A DNA stretch of 51,327 nucleotides from Campylobacterales bacterium (GTDB taxonomy: Bacteria > Campylobacterota > Campylobacteria > Campylobacterales > QNZT01): assembly GCA_027068765.1 (NCBI GenBank), contig JAMOMC010000009.1, positions 1-51,327 of the forward strand. The letters run 5' to 3'. Positions within the stretch are counted from its first letter, which is position 1; each line of letters opens with the position of its first letter. Below are positions 34,291 through 43,905 of the stretch, piece by piece. Both the position numbers and the translations under genes were made by a program. The notes under the pieces were generated by a model. It saw nothing but the letters and a program-made list of their open reading frames with translations, was not told the DNA's origin and ran no database searches.

Positions 34291-35340
34291 ATGAGTGAAA
34301 TTGAGAAAATTAGGCACTATTTTTTCTATTTTTCAGCATTTGTTATCATTGTTGGAGGATTGAAGTTTGCTAGTAAGGCTATTATAATCTTATTTTTAGC
34401 AATTTTTATAGCGTCTATTATCTCATCTGCTCTTACAAAATTACAGAAGATTAAAGTTCCTAAATTTTTATCATATATCATAGTCTTTTCAACAATAATT
34501 ACAGCTGTACTTTTTGTTGTCTATGTTGTAAATACTTCTTTTAAAGATTTTAGTAACAATATACCGTTTTATGAGGTACAACTAAAATCTTTAGCTACAA
34601 AGGTTATAGCTTGGCTTGGTGGATTTGGATTTATTATCGACCCTAAAGAGATTATGGATAATCTTAGTTTTGGAGCACTTTTTAACCTAACTGCTACAAC
34701 GGCTGGAAATGTTGGTTTATTTTTATCAAAGATGCTTTTAGTTTTTATTGGAGTTGCTTTTATATTGGCTGAAGGGAGTAATTTTGAGAAAAAGTTAGAT
34801 ATTATCTTTAAAGGTAATGCAGACTCAAAAGAGAATTTTCAACTCTTTTCTCACAATATTCAAAAATATTTCACAATAAAAACATTAACAAGTCTCTTAA
34901 CTGGTGCTTTTATAACAACTATTTTGATATTTTTTGAGATAGATTATCCAATTTTATGGGGTTTTTTAGGATTTATCTTAAATTTTATTCCTGTTGTTGG
35001 TTCATTAATAGCGGCAATTCCTCCACTTTTACTAGGGTTAATAAGTTTAGAGTTGACATCTGTTGCTTGGCTTGCATTTTTTTATGTAGTGATAAACAAT
35101 CTAATCTCAAATGTATTAGAGCCTAAGTTTATGGGACAAGGTTTAGGTCTTTCGGCTGCGGTTATATTCTTTTCACTTATCTTTTGGGGTTGGGTTTTAG
35201 GACCTGCGGGAATGTTTTTAGCAGTCCCACTAACTATGACACTTAAAATCGCATTTGACTCAAATCAAAATACAAAATGGATAGGTATACTATTTTCAAA
35301 CTTAAGAAAAAAAGAGAAAAACACTTATAATGAGCTATAA
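34291..35340 (+). CDS. AI-2E family (YdgG/PerM-type) membrane permease
   Basis: The protein has 349 residues with about seven membrane segments in two groups (about 10-85 and 150-330) around a periplasmic or cytoplasmic middle part. The region GFILNFIPVVGSLIAAIPP, followed by EPKFMGQGLGLSAAVIFFSLIFWGWVLGPAGMFLAVP, is the family signature. Members export autoinducer-2, sodium/lithium ions or unknown solutes, so the substrate cannot be named. AAAGGAGAG precedes the ATG. It converges on the cytochrome gene. Confidence 0.88.
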   Translation: MSEIEKIRHYFFYFSAFVIIVGGLKFASKAIIILFLAIFIASIISSALTKLQKIKVPKFLSYIIVFSTIITAVLFVVYVVNTSFKDFSNNIPFYEVQLKSLATKVIAWLGGFGFIIDPKEIMDNLSFGALFNLTATTAGNVGLFLSKMLLVFIGVAFILAEGSNFEKKLDIIFKGNADSKENFQLFSHNIQKYFTIKTLTSLLTGAFITTILIFFEIDYPILWGFLGFILNFIPVVGSLIAAIPPLLLGLISLELTSVAWLAFFYVVINNLISNVLEPKFMGQGLGLSAAVIFFSLIFWGWVLGPAGMFLAVPLTMTLKIAFDSNQNTKWIGILFSNLRKKEKNTYNEL

Positions 35341-35350
35341 TTCAAAGCAT

Positions 35351-35385
35351 AGTATTAAAAATTAAATAGCTCTTTTTTTAATACT
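35351..35385. terminator. hairpin between converging genes
   Basis: AGTATTAAAAA (35351-35361) and TTTTTAATACT (35375-35385) form an 11-bp perfect stem around a 13-base loop. The right arm is in the last codons of the cytochrome gene. The stem is all AT except the outer pairs, so it would be a weak bidirectional terminator. Confidence 0.45.
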
Positions 35386-36452
35386 CTAAATCTTTTTGCA
35401 TCTTTGTTATTTTGAAGTTTAAACTTTTCAAGTAGTAATGGTTTTATAAGATATAGTCCAAGTGTGAGTGCTACTTTATCACCTTTTTTTAATTTTATAT
35501 CATAATCGATAGATTTTTTACCATAAAGAAGTGTATCTGACAACTCATCATCTGCATCCCAAGACATAGACAATTTCCCATCTTTTGATAAGGTTCTTTC
35601 AAAAACATATGGTTTTAGCTTTAGAGTTTTACCCTCACTTATGAGCTCAACTTTAAGAAGTCCTAAACGAAGAGGATGACCAAAAAGTGCATGATTTGCT
35701 TTGTTTATCACTTTTATATTAAATCCTCTATCAGTTTTTTTGACTACAAACTCTACAAATTCTCCCATCTTTTCACTCATTTGATGTATACCTGCTATAC
35801 CATGATAGGCATGAGTTTTGCTATTGTAAAGTGTCACTTTACTACCTACAATTTGTGGCATGTGGCAACTTATACAACTCTCTTTATCATTTTTATCAAT
35901 CTTTGCATCAAGCATTAAGGTATCGATACCGTGTTTGTTTAGTCTATGTGAGTGACATCCTAAACAGATATTCCCATCATAATAGCCTCTATTTGTATAG
36001 TCGATTTTATGATAGGCTGAACCAGCTGTTTCATTGATGAGACCAAATAAACTTGATTGTTTTTTAAACTCAATATTTTTTTCCTCTTTTTTACTAATAT
36101 CTGCTGAGTAAAACCATCTCTCTTTGGTGTTTATAATATTTTTATTGGATTTTTCTTCCTCTATGACATCTTTTATATTGTGACAATCAATACATGAGAT
36201 AGATACATCTTTTCCAGCTTTTTTATAATTTGGTGAGTGGCATTTTGAACAACTATTATTGTTATCATGGTACTCAGGGTGAAGCTTCCAGATAGCTTTA
36301 TTTATAGGATTGGTTATAATTGATGCTTTTGCATGTGAAGAGCTGTAATACTCTTTATAGATAATTGGATGGCATTTTTTGCACACTAAAGACTCATTAA
36401 TAGAAGCAAAAACAAGAGTTGATAAACCAAGTAGTAGTAAAATAATTTTCAT
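35355..36452 (-). CDS. periplasmic pentahaem c-type cytochrome
   Basis: A signal peptide (1-16, ending VFA) sends this 365-residue protein to the periplasm. Five CXXCH haem sites are visible: CKKCH, CSKCH, CIDCH, CLGCH and CISCH. All lie in the first 200 residues with extra histidines between them, followed by a beta-rich haem-free C-terminal domain (about 220-340). The arrangement recalls cytochrome c554 (NrfA/HAO-type) electron-transfer proteins. Redox partner and substrate are not shown, since no quinol dehydrogenase or reductase gene is next to it. It is transcribed alone. Confidence 0.88.
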   Translation of the reverse strand: MKIILLLLGLSTLVFASINESLVCKKCHPIIYKEYYSSSHAKASIITNPINKAIWKLHPEYHDNNNSCSKCHSPNYKKAGKDVSISCIDCHNIKDVIEEEKSNKNIINTKERWFYSADISKKEEKNIEFKKQSSLFGLINETAGSAYHKIDYTNRGYYDGNICLGCHSHRLNKHGIDTLMLDAKIDKNDKESCISCHMPQIVGSKVTLYNSKTHAYHGIAGIHQMSEKMGEFVEFVVKKTDRGFNIKVINKANHALFGHPLRLGLLKVELISEGKTLKLKPYVFERTLSKDGKLSMSWDADDELSDTLLYGKKSIDYDIKLKKGDKVALTLGLYLIKPLLLEKFKLQNNKDAKRFRVLKKELFNF

Positions 36453-36514
36453 AAAAAATACCTTTAAAAGCTATCCTAATTTTAACATAAGTCTCATAAT
36501 TTTTCACTCTCAGG

Positions 36515-37804
36515 TTAATAAATTACTGAAGTTCCCCCACGATTAGCTGAGTGATAAATAACTGTTTTATATCTAATAGAAAAATATTTAAGTAAAATCT
36601 TCTGAAGAGTTGGCTGAATTGAAGGAGTAAACCAAGCATTATTACTAGTTGCAATCATAAGCTTTGGACTTCCAACATAAAGCTCCTCTCTTGTTGCTTC
36701 GTAACAGATAGCATTTCTAAAGACTTCACCTTTAATCTCTACATCAGTTGGAAAAAGAGCTGTTTTATAATCTTTAGCCCCATTAAAGAACATATCATTA
36801 ATCAACTTTTTAAAAAATTTTGGAAGAGGTATCTCCTCTCCAAAAGGGACTAAAACTACTTTATCTGCTACTTTTACCTCACCATTTATAAAATAGTAAG
36901 TAGAGTTATATGCATCTGTATCCTTTGCATAAAGAGCACCTGTAACAATTATTATCTCTTTTGATAGCTCTTTTAACTCATTCATCATCTGTTTTTCTAA
37001 ATTTAAAAACATCGCAAATGCACTCTCACTAAGTACAACTATATCGTAGTTTTGTTTTATAGCTTTTTTTATAATATCTAAGTTGTTTTTTATGGACTCT
37101 TGGCGATATGACTCTTCCCATTTTATATCTTGAGATAGATAAGTGCTTGATAGATAAATTTTATGTTTTGAGGTATGTAAAGATTTTCCAATTTCAAAAT
37201 TTAAACTAGCTACTAAAAATAAAACTCCAAAAATTCTCTGCCAAGACTTAAGCACAATAAAAAGTGAAATTGAAAGTAAAAAAAGCCCAAATTGCCACTT
37301 ATAAACACCAAATAGAGTATTAACCAAAGTTAGTTCAGGAATAAACCAGTTAAAGCCTAAAGGGTGAAAAAAGCTAAAACCTAAAAAAAGTAAAGCTCTC
37401 GCAAATGGATTTACAAATATTCCAATAATCCAAAAAAACAGACCATATCCAAAAGATACAAAAAGCATCATAATAGGTATAAGATAAGAAACTCCATAAA
37501 ACCTAAACGAAAATCCAATCCAATAAAACCACAAGCCTCCTATAAAAAACCCTGCCCAAAAGAGTGTTTTTTTATCTGCTTTTAAAAGCAGATAAAATCC
37601 TAAAATTGCAGATACAGAGTTGATTATTTTTAAAATATCTTCATTTAGGAGTTCAAAATATGAAAGATATATAAAAAGTGAAAGAAGTATAGCTATTAAA
37701 AAGCCTTCTATTATATTAGAAGTGCTAAGATAATCCTTTAAATTTTTAATCTTAAAGGATGGATATGTCAGAGTCAGGAAGTGTTTTAGCATCGTTATTA
37801 CCAT
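36515..37804 (-). CDS. lnt: apolipoprotein N-acyltransferase (start uncertain)
   Basis: Lnt adds the third acyl chain to lipoproteins in the inner membrane. The protein has several membrane segments in the first 200 residues and a nitrilase domain with the triad residues in VLSESAFAMFL (E), KVVLVPFGEEIPLP (K) and NAICYEATREE (C). It is shorter (429 or less) than the enterobacterial form (about 510), as in related bacteria. Every ATG, GTG or TTG near the N-terminus lies inside the divergent yajC gene: 37804 and 37792 are the ATG choices. The conserved part begins near NIIEGFLIAILLSLF at about 37710, where no canonical start exists. The true start may thus be a rare codon. Confidence 0.88.
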   Translation of the reverse strand: MVITMLKHFLTLTYPSFKIKNLKDYLSTSNIIEGFLIAILLSLFIYLSYFELLNEDILKIINSVSAILGFYLLLKADKKTLFWAGFFIGGLWFYWIGFSFRFYGVSYLIPIMMLFVSFGYGLFFWIIGIFVNPFARALLFLGFSFFHPLGFNWFIPELTLVNTLFGVYKWQFGLFLLSISLFIVLKSWQRIFGVLFLVASLNFEIGKSLHTSKHKIYLSSTYLSQDIKWEESYRQESIKNNLDIIKKAIKQNYDIVVLSESAFAMFLNLEKQMMNELKELSKEIIIVTGALYAKDTDAYNSTYYFINGEVKVADKVVLVPFGEEIPLPKFFKKLINDMFFNGAKDYKTALFPTDVEIKGEVFRNAICYEATREELYVGSPKLMIATSNNAWFTPSIQPTLQKILLKYFSIRYKTVIYHSANRGGTSVIY

Positions 37805-38046
37805 TAGTTGTTTTATTTGGAATTTTTTACTTTTTAATTATTCGACCGCAACAAAAGCAGGCGAAACAGCTAAAAGAGATGATTGAATCTCTCAAAAAAG
37901 GTGATAAATTTGTCACAAACGGTGGTTTAATCTGTGAAGTTTTAAAACCTGAAGAGGATTTTATCAAAGCAAAGCTTAACGAAGATACGATTGTAAAAAT
38001 AGACAGATCATTTATCTCAAGAAAAATAGAGGAACAGGCAAGTTAG
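37765..38046 (+). CDS. yajC: preprotein translocase subunit YajC
   Basis: YajC is a small single-pass subunit of the SecDF-YajC accessory complex. The 93-residue protein has one membrane segment (LLPLVVLFGIFYFLIIRP) followed by the PQQKQ motif and a soluble tail. I start at the second ATG (37765) because AAAGG (37754-37758) has a 6-base spacer to it and none to the ATG at 37759. secD follows 1 base after the stop. Confidence 0.93.
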   Translation: MSESGSVLASLLPLVVLFGIFYFLIIRPQQKQAKQLKEMIESLKKGDKFVTNGGLICEVLKPEEDFIKAKLNEDTIVKIDRSFISRKIEEQAS

Positions 38047-38047
38047 C

Positions 38048-39613
38048 ATGAACTACAGACTTATTATATTTATAGTCGCCATTATTTTTGGTGTAGTGAT
38101 GTCTATACCATCACTTTTACAGACAGAAAAAGGCTCTAAAATAACCTTGGGACTTGATTTGCAAGGTGGGCTTCATATGCTTTTGGGAGTCAAAACTGAA
38201 GAGGCAATCAAATCGAAGATAAAAACTATCGCTTCAAGTATTAAATTTTCTACTGATGATAATGATATCATTATAGATGAGTTAAAAATTCACGATGAGT
38301 TTGTCTCATTTGAGCTACTAGATGCAGATGAAGTTGTCTATATAGCTAAAATGCTAGAGGAGATACCAGGTCTAAATGTTCAAAAAAATGGGCTTAAATA
38401 TGAAGTTTTTTTAACAGATGAAGAAAAGGTTAGTGTTAAAGAGTATGCTATAAAACAAGCTGTTGATACCATTAGAAATAGATTAGATCAATTTGGTTTG
38501 GCTGAACCTACAGTTGCAAAACAAGGAGAAGATAAGATTTTGGTCGAACTGCCTGGAATTAAAACTCCAGAAGATGAGAAAAGAGCAAGAGAGCTTATAG
38601 CAAAACCAGCTTATCTTCAAATGATGGCAGTTGATGAAAAAAGAGCTGATCAAGTCTATACATTAAGTGAAGCAGAAGCAGCTGAGTATGGAGACGTAAT
38701 ATTGCCAGATATAAATGGTATTGACAAACATATACTAAAAGAGGTTCCTATACTAGATGGAAGTATGTTAATAGATGCAAGAGTTGCATTTGATGAGTCT
38801 AATCAGCCTATAATCAATTTCACACTAAATAGCGAAGGTGCTAAGATATTTGGTAATTTTTCAGGTGATAATGTTGGAAATAGAATGGCAGTAGTTTTAG
38901 ACTCAATTGTCTACTCCGCACCAGTAATTCGAGAGAGAATTGGTGGAGGAAGTGGTCAGATAAGTGGAAGTTTTAGCATCCAAGAAGCACATGATGTATC
39001 AATTGCACTTCGTTCAGGAGCACTTTTGGCTCCTGTTGTACTTTTAGAAAAAAGAAGTGTTGGACCATCTTTGGGAGCTGATAGTATCAAAGCTAGTTTA
39101 ATTGCTCTAGTTGCTGGATTTTTACTCGTCTTTTTCTTTATGATTTTCTATTATGGTTACTCAGGAGTTATTTCAGATATTGCTCTTATTACCAATTTGT
39201 TTTTAATAATTGCAATTATGGCAATGTTTGGAGCCACACTTACTCTGCCTGGAATGGCAGGAATTGTCTTAACAGTTGGTATGGCAGTAGATGCAAATGT
39301 TATCATAAATGAAAGAATTCGTGAACTTTTAAAAAGTGGTGCTACCATAAAAACAGCAATTGAAAAGGGTTATGCAAATGCACTAACAGCAATTTTAGAT
39401 GCAAATATCACAACTTTGATAGCTGCTGTTATCTTATATGCTTATGGAACTGGGCCTATAAAAGGATTCTCTTTGACTATAAGTATAGGTATCTTAGCTT
39501 CAATGTTAACAGCGATTTTAGGAACTCATGGTTTTTATACTTTCTTATATCCAAGAATTAACAAGAGTAAGAACCTTCGTAAATGGTTTGGTATAAGAGT
39601 GAAGGAGAAGTAA
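38048..39613 (+). CDS. secD: protein translocase subunit SecD
   Basis: SecD uses the proton gradient to complete protein export. The 521-residue protein has an N-terminal membrane segment, LGLDLQGGLHMLLGV near residues 33-47, large periplasmic domains (50-340) and five C-terminal segments with AGFLLVFFFMIFYYG and GMAVDANVIINERIRE. Its TAA overlaps the secF ATG by one base, which keeps production of both subunits coupled. Confidence 0.96.
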   Translation: MNYRLIIFIVAIIFGVVMSIPSLLQTEKGSKITLGLDLQGGLHMLLGVKTEEAIKSKIKTIASSIKFSTDDNDIIIDELKIHDEFVSFELLDADEVVYIAKMLEEIPGLNVQKNGLKYEVFLTDEEKVSVKEYAIKQAVDTIRNRLDQFGLAEPTVAKQGEDKILVELPGIKTPEDEKRARELIAKPAYLQMMAVDEKRADQVYTLSEAEAAEYGDVILPDINGIDKHILKEVPILDGSMLIDARVAFDESNQPIINFTLNSEGAKIFGNFSGDNVGNRMAVVLDSIVYSAPVIRERIGGGSGQISGSFSIQEAHDVSIALRSGALLAPVVLLEKRSVGPSLGADSIKASLIALVAGFLLVFFFMIFYYGYSGVISDIALITNLFLIIAIMAMFGATLTLPGMAGIVLTVGMAVDANVIINERIRELLKSGATIKTAIEKGYANALTAILDANITTLIAAVILYAYGTGPIKGFSLTISIGILASMLTAILGTHGFYTFLYPRINKSKNLRKWFGIRVKEK

Positions 39614-40584
39614 TGGAGTTTTTTAAATCAGATAAAGTATATGACTTTATGGGTAAAAGCAAGATATTTTTTATATTTTCAGCACTACTTATTTTAGTAT
39701 CTTGGGCAATAGTATTTACAAAAGGTCTAAACTATGGTATAGACTTTGCAGGTGGAACACTTGTGCAGGTAAAATATGACAAAGAGGCTCCTATAAAAGA
39801 GATAAGAGAAGCTGTAACTAAGATAGAACAGTATAGAAGTGCAACTGTAACAGAATTTGGTTCCCCTGATGAAATTGTTATAAAAGTCCCTACATCTTCA
39901 AGCTCTGTTGCTAGTGATATTGGTGATGAGATAAGAGAACTTATCAAAGATACAGGAAATTTTGAGGTAAGAAGAGTTGATATGGTTGGACCAAAAGTTG
40001 GAGATGAGCTTCGTACAAAAGGTTTAATGGCTATGCTCTTATCTATCATCGCCATATTAATCTATATCGCTTTTAGATTTGAGTGGAGATTTGGTGTTGC
40101 ATCTATCTTTGCATTAATTCACGATGTATCTATTGCTCTTGGAATGATTGCCCTTTTTGCAATTGATGTAAACTTAGATATTTTAGCCGCAATTTTGACC
40201 ATCATGGGGTACTCTTTAAATGATACAATTATAGTTTTTGATAGAATTCGTGAGGGTATTAGAGGATCAAAAGTATATGACTTGTTTAAGATTATTAATG
40301 AATCTGTTACAAAAACTCTCTCTCGTACAACTTTGACATCATTAACAACATTTTTTGTGGTTTTGACACTATTTTTATTTGGTGGAGAGATTATAAATGG
40401 ATTTAGTTTTACAATGCTTGTTGGTATCGTTGTTGGTACTTATAGCTCAATTTTTATAGCTTCACCATTTTTAAAATGGCTTGGATTTGATGTTAAAGAT
40501 TATAAACTCAATGAAGCTAGAAAAGAGAAATTAAGAGTAGAAAAAGAGAAATTAAGAGCTCAGTATGAGGGCGGTACTCTTTAA
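39613..40584 (+). CDS. secF: protein translocase subunit SecF
   Basis: SecF is the smaller partner of SecD. It has an N-terminal membrane segment, GLNYGIDFAGGTLVQVKYD near residues 31-49, a periplasmic part and five membrane segments with IIVFDRIRE. The start at 39613 (MEFFKSDKVYDFMGKSK) has AAGGAG 5 bases upstream and overlaps the secD stop; an ATG 30 bases earlier is unlikely. Length is 323 residues. Confidence 0.95.
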   Translation: MEFFKSDKVYDFMGKSKIFFIFSALLILVSWAIVFTKGLNYGIDFAGGTLVQVKYDKEAPIKEIREAVTKIEQYRSATVTEFGSPDEIVIKVPTSSSSVASDIGDEIRELIKDTGNFEVRRVDMVGPKVGDELRTKGLMAMLLSIIAILIYIAFRFEWRFGVASIFALIHDVSIALGMIALFAIDVNLDILAAILTIMGYSLNDTIIVFDRIREGIRGSKVYDLFKIINESVTKTLSRTTLTSLTTFFVVLTLFLFGGEIINGFSFTMLVGIVVGTYSSIFIASPFLKWLGFDVKDYKLNEARKEKLRVEKEKLRAQYEGGTL

Positions 40585-40612
40585 TGTTTTCAAAATTTTA
40601 TAAAGGATAGTT

Positions 40613-40951
40613 ATGGATTGGGGAAGAGTTATATTTATATTTTTTGCTCTAATGAGTTTAACAACAACTGCAGGGTTTTTATATGAGCATAACACAACAG
40701 CTCTTTTTGTAGCTGCTAGTATAAATCTTGTATCAACTCTTTTAAAAATTGGAGTCAAAAATGTACTCTCAGCAGAGTTATTTGCCTCATCTTTGGTAGC
40801 AGACTTGCATCTCATACCCGCACTTTTAATGATACTTTTGTTTCAAGACACTCAAACTGCTATTGCTTTAGCCATTGGTGGGATGATTGCAAATGTTTTC
40901 TCAATGGCATTAGTGCTGATTGAATCAGCAAAAACAAAAGAAGAGTTTTAG
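40613..40951 (+). CDS. DUF6394 small membrane protein
   Basis: The protein has 112 residues with three or four membrane segments (about 4-22, 28-45, 63-80, 83-103). It matches what I remember of DUF6394, a family seen mainly in Campylobacterota and relatives, often between secF and leuS. Function is unknown; the position suggests the inner membrane. AAAGGA precedes the ATG by a normal distance, and leuS follows after 8 bases. Confidence 0.82.
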   Translation: MDWGRVIFIFFALMSLTTTAGFLYEHNTTALFVAASINLVSTLLKIGVKNVLSAELFASSLVADLHLIPALLMILLFQDTQTAIALAIGGMIANVFSMALVLIESAKTKEEF

Positions 40952-40959
40952 GAGAAAAA

Positions 40960-43401
40960 TTGGAGTACAACCCATCAGAAATTGAGAAAAAATGGCAAAA
41001 GTTTTGGAGAGAAAAAGATAGTTTTGAGCCAAGTAAAGATTTTTCAAAAAAGAAAAAATACATACTTAGCATGTTCCCATACCCAAGTGGAAAAATCCAT
41101 ATGGGTCATGTTAGAAACTACACAATCGGAGATGCAATTGCTAGGCATTACAGAAACCAAGGGTTTAATGTCCTTCACCCTATTGGCTGGGATAGCTTTG
41201 GAATGCCCGCTGAAAATGCGGCAATAAAACATAAACTTCATCCAAAAAAATGGACTTATGAAAATATAGAGTATATGAGAAATGAATTACAATACCTTGG
41301 TCTATCGTTTTCAAAAAATAGAGAATTTGCTACAAGTGATGAGTTATATACAAAATTTGAGCAAGAGTTTATTATCAAGATGTACGAAGAGGGACTTTTA
41401 TATCAAAAAAGTCAAAGTGTAAACTGGTGTGAGAGTTGTCATACCGTCTTGGCAAATGAACAAGTTGTTGAGGGATGTTGCTGGAGATGTGATAATGAAA
41501 TTTGCCACAAAGAGATGCCTGGATATTATATAAAGATAACTCAATATACAAAAGAGCTTCTTGAAGATTTAAAAACTTTAGAAAAAGGTTGGCCAAAACA
41601 AGTTTTGACTATGCAAGAGAATTGGATAGGAAGAAGTGAAGGTTTAGAGTTCTCTTTAGTTTTAAGTGATGAGTCAAAAACAAAACTTAACAACAATTTT
41701 GATAGCTATAAAGTCTTTACAACAAGAGCTGATACAATCTACGGAGTAACCTACTCTGCACTAGCCCCTGAACACAAAATAGTAAAATACTTAATACAAA
41801 ACTCTCTTTTAACTAAAGCAAAAATTGAAAAAATTGAAAAAATGCAAAATGTTAGCGAAAGGGATAGAGGATCTTTAGAAAAAGAGGGAATTAGTCTTGA
41901 TTTAGAAGTTATTCACCCTCTTAGTGGAGAAAAAATACCTCTCTTTGTGGCTAATTTTGTTCTTGTTGGATATGGTGGGGGTGCTGTTATGGCAGTTCCT
42001 GCTCATGATGAGAGAGATTATGAATTTGCAAAAAAGTATAACTTACCTATAAAAGAGGTAATAAAAGCAGATAATAGCGATATCTCAAAATCTGCTTTTA
42101 CAGATGAGGGCATACTTATAAATAGTGATATATTTGATGGTTTAAAAAATACAAAAGCTAAAAAAGAGATAATTAAACATTTTGAAAAAAACTCTCTTGG
42201 CAAAAAAGTAATAAATTATAAACTAAGAGATTGGGGAATTAGCCGTCAAAGATATTGGGGAGCACCTCTACCTTTTATACACTGTAACTCTTGTGGGCTT
42301 GTACCTGAGAGTATTCAAAACCTTCCTGTTACTCTTCCAGAAGATGTAAAGATTACTGGTGAGGGAAATCCACTTGAGCATCACAAAAGCTGGAGAGATT
42401 GCATCTGTCCAAAATGTGGAAACAAAGCACTTAGAGAGAGTGATACTATGGATACTTTTGTTCAAAGCTCTTGGTATTTTTTAAGATATTGTAGTGAAAA
42501 TTTAGAAAACAGAGCATTTGATAACAAAGATGTAAATTACTGGATGAGTGTTGATCAATATATTGGTGGAATAGAACATGCAATACTACATCTTTTATAT
42601 GCTAGATTTTTTACAAAAGCTTTGAAAAAATTGGGTTATATCGATATAGATGAACCATTTTCAAATCTTTTAACCCAAGGTATGGTCTTAAAAGATGGCT
42701 CCAAGATGAGCAAATCAAAAGGAAATACAGTAGACCCTGATAAAATCATAAAAGAGTATGGGGCAGATACAGCAAGACTTTTCATACTCTTTGCGGCTCC
42801 TCCAATAAAAGAGTTAGAGTGGAATGATAGTGCAGTTGAAGGTGCTTATAAATTTATAAAAAAGCTGGTTAACAGATCTAAAAATGTACAAAAATGTACA
42901 AAAATCATAAAAATAGATCACAGCAAACTAGAAAAAAATGAAAAATTAGCTCGAATGAAAGTCTACGAAGCCCTTAAAAGATCAAATGAAGCATATGAGG
43001 GAAGTTTTACATTTAATACAGTGATAGCTGGAGCGATGGAGGCTTTAAATGCTCTAAGTAATCAAGAAAACCCTGATGTTTGGAGTGAGGGATATTTTGT
43101 TCTTCTTCATATTTTAGAGCCTATAACTCCTCATATATCTTGGGAACTTAGTGAAAAATTTTTTAATTTAGAGAATTTTAAAGAGATAAAAATACCACAG
43201 GAGGTTTTTGAAGTTGATACAATTACCTTGGCTGTTACAATTAATGGTAAAAAAAGGGAACAGATAGAGGTAGATAAAAATCTTGAAAAAGAGAAGATTT
43301 TAAACTTAGCAAAAAATGCTTCTTCAAAATGGTTGGAAAACAAGGAGATAATAAAAGAGATTTATGTTCCAAATAAGCTGATAAACTTGGTTGTGAAGTA
43401 G
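40960..43401 (+). CDS. leuS: leucyl-tRNA synthetase
   Basis: LeuRS charges tRNA-Leu. The class I motifs are present: HMGH (47-50) within [18 protein letters not shown], and KMSKS (about 582-586). Two zinc-type cysteine sets are visible (CESCHTV with CCWRCDNE near 155-175; CNSC with CPKCG near 440-490), and an editing domain has TRADTIYG. Length 813 is normal. The start is TTG (40960) with GGAGAAA upstream; [16 protein letters not shown] is the family beginning. lptE follows after 3 bases. Confidence 0.97.
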   Translation: MEYNPSEIEKKWQKFWREKDSFEPSKDFSKKKKYILSMFPYPSGKIHMGHVRNYTIGDAIARHYRNQGFNVLHPIGWDSFGMPAENAAIKHKLHPKKWTYENIEYMRNELQYLGLSFSKNREFATSDELYTKFEQEFIIKMYEEGLLYQKSQSVNWCESCHTVLANEQVVEGCCWRCDNEICHKEMPGYYIKITQYTKELLEDLKTLEKGWPKQVLTMQENWIGRSEGLEFSLVLSDESKTKLNNNFDSYKVFTTRADTIYGVTYSALAPEHKIVKYLIQNSLLTKAKIEKIEKMQNVSERDRGSLEKEGISLDLEVIHPLSGEKIPLFVANFVLVGYGGGAVMAVPAHDERDYEFAKKYNLPIKEVIKADNSDISKSAFTDEGILINSDIFDGLKNTKAKKEIIKHFEKNSLGKKVINYKLRDWGISRQRYWGAPLPFIHCNSCGLVPESIQNLPVTLPEDVKITGEGNPLEHHKSWRDCICPKCGNKALRESDTMDTFVQSSWYFLRYCSENLENRAFDNKDVNYWMSVDQYIGGIEHAILHLLYARFFTKALKKLGYIDIDEPFSNLLTQGMVLKDGSKMSKSKGNTVDPDKIIKEYGADTARLFILFAAPPIKELEWNDSAVEGAYKFIKKLVNRSKNVQKCTKIIKIDHSKLEKNEKLARMKVYEALKRSNEAYEGSFTFNTVIAGAMEALNALSNQENPDVWSEGYFVLLHILEPITPHISWELSEKFFNLENFKEIKIPQEVFEVDTITLAVTINGKKREQIEVDKNLEKEKILNLAKNASSKWLENKEIIKEIYVPNKLINLVVK

Positions 43402-43404
43402 ATT

Positions 43405-43905
43405 ATGATAAGAGCTATATTATTGACTTTACTCCTATTTTTTATAAGCTCTTGTGGATATAAACCAACTTCTATTTATACAAAAGATGTTTTAGGAGAG
43501 AGTATCTATGCGGAAGTTAAAATCTCTTTAGAAGATCCTGAAAACTCAGTTATCATAAAAGATGCCGTAAATGAAGCGATAATCAGCCAATTTCACTCAA
43601 TTGCATCAAATAAAAAAAATGCGACATCAAAACTATATCTTGTTTTAAAATCTGTATCATTTGTACCAATTGAATATGATAAAAATGGATATGTAACAGC
43701 TTATAAAACTCATGTTTTACTACAAAGTAGATATATAGACAAAGAGAATAAAAACCACACTATTACAACTTCTGGAAATTACGATTTTCCAATTGAGTCA
43801 AACTCACTTATCTCAGATACAAAAAGATTTGAAGCTATAAAGTTTGCTAGTGCAAAAGCCTTAGATGAGCTTAGATCAAAAATTGCTATTAGGAGAATTA
43901 AATGA
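43405..43905 (+). CDS. lptE: LPS-assembly lipoprotein LptE
   Basis: The 166-residue protein has a lipoprotein signal with lipobox ISSC near residues 14-17, followed by GYKPTSIYTKDVLG, the common start of LptE-like proteins. LptE plugs the LptD barrel at the outer membrane and helps LPS insertion. The fold is predicted from beta-strand pattern and helices, as sequence conservation is weak. It overlaps the following gene by 4 bases (ATGA). Confidence 0.8.
   Translation: MIRAILLTLLLFFISSCGYKPTSIYTKDVLGESIYAEVKISLEDPENSVIIKDAVNEAIISQFHSIASNKKNATSKLYLVLKSVSFVPIEYDKNGYVTAYKTHVLLQSRYIDKENKNHTITTSGNYDFPIESNSLISDTKRFEAIKFASAKALDELRSKIAIRRIK

Noticed and set aside
39583-39612. secF starting at ATG 39583
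   Set aside because: It lies inside secD without a ribosome binding site; ATG 39613 has AAGGAG at 5 bases and the family start.
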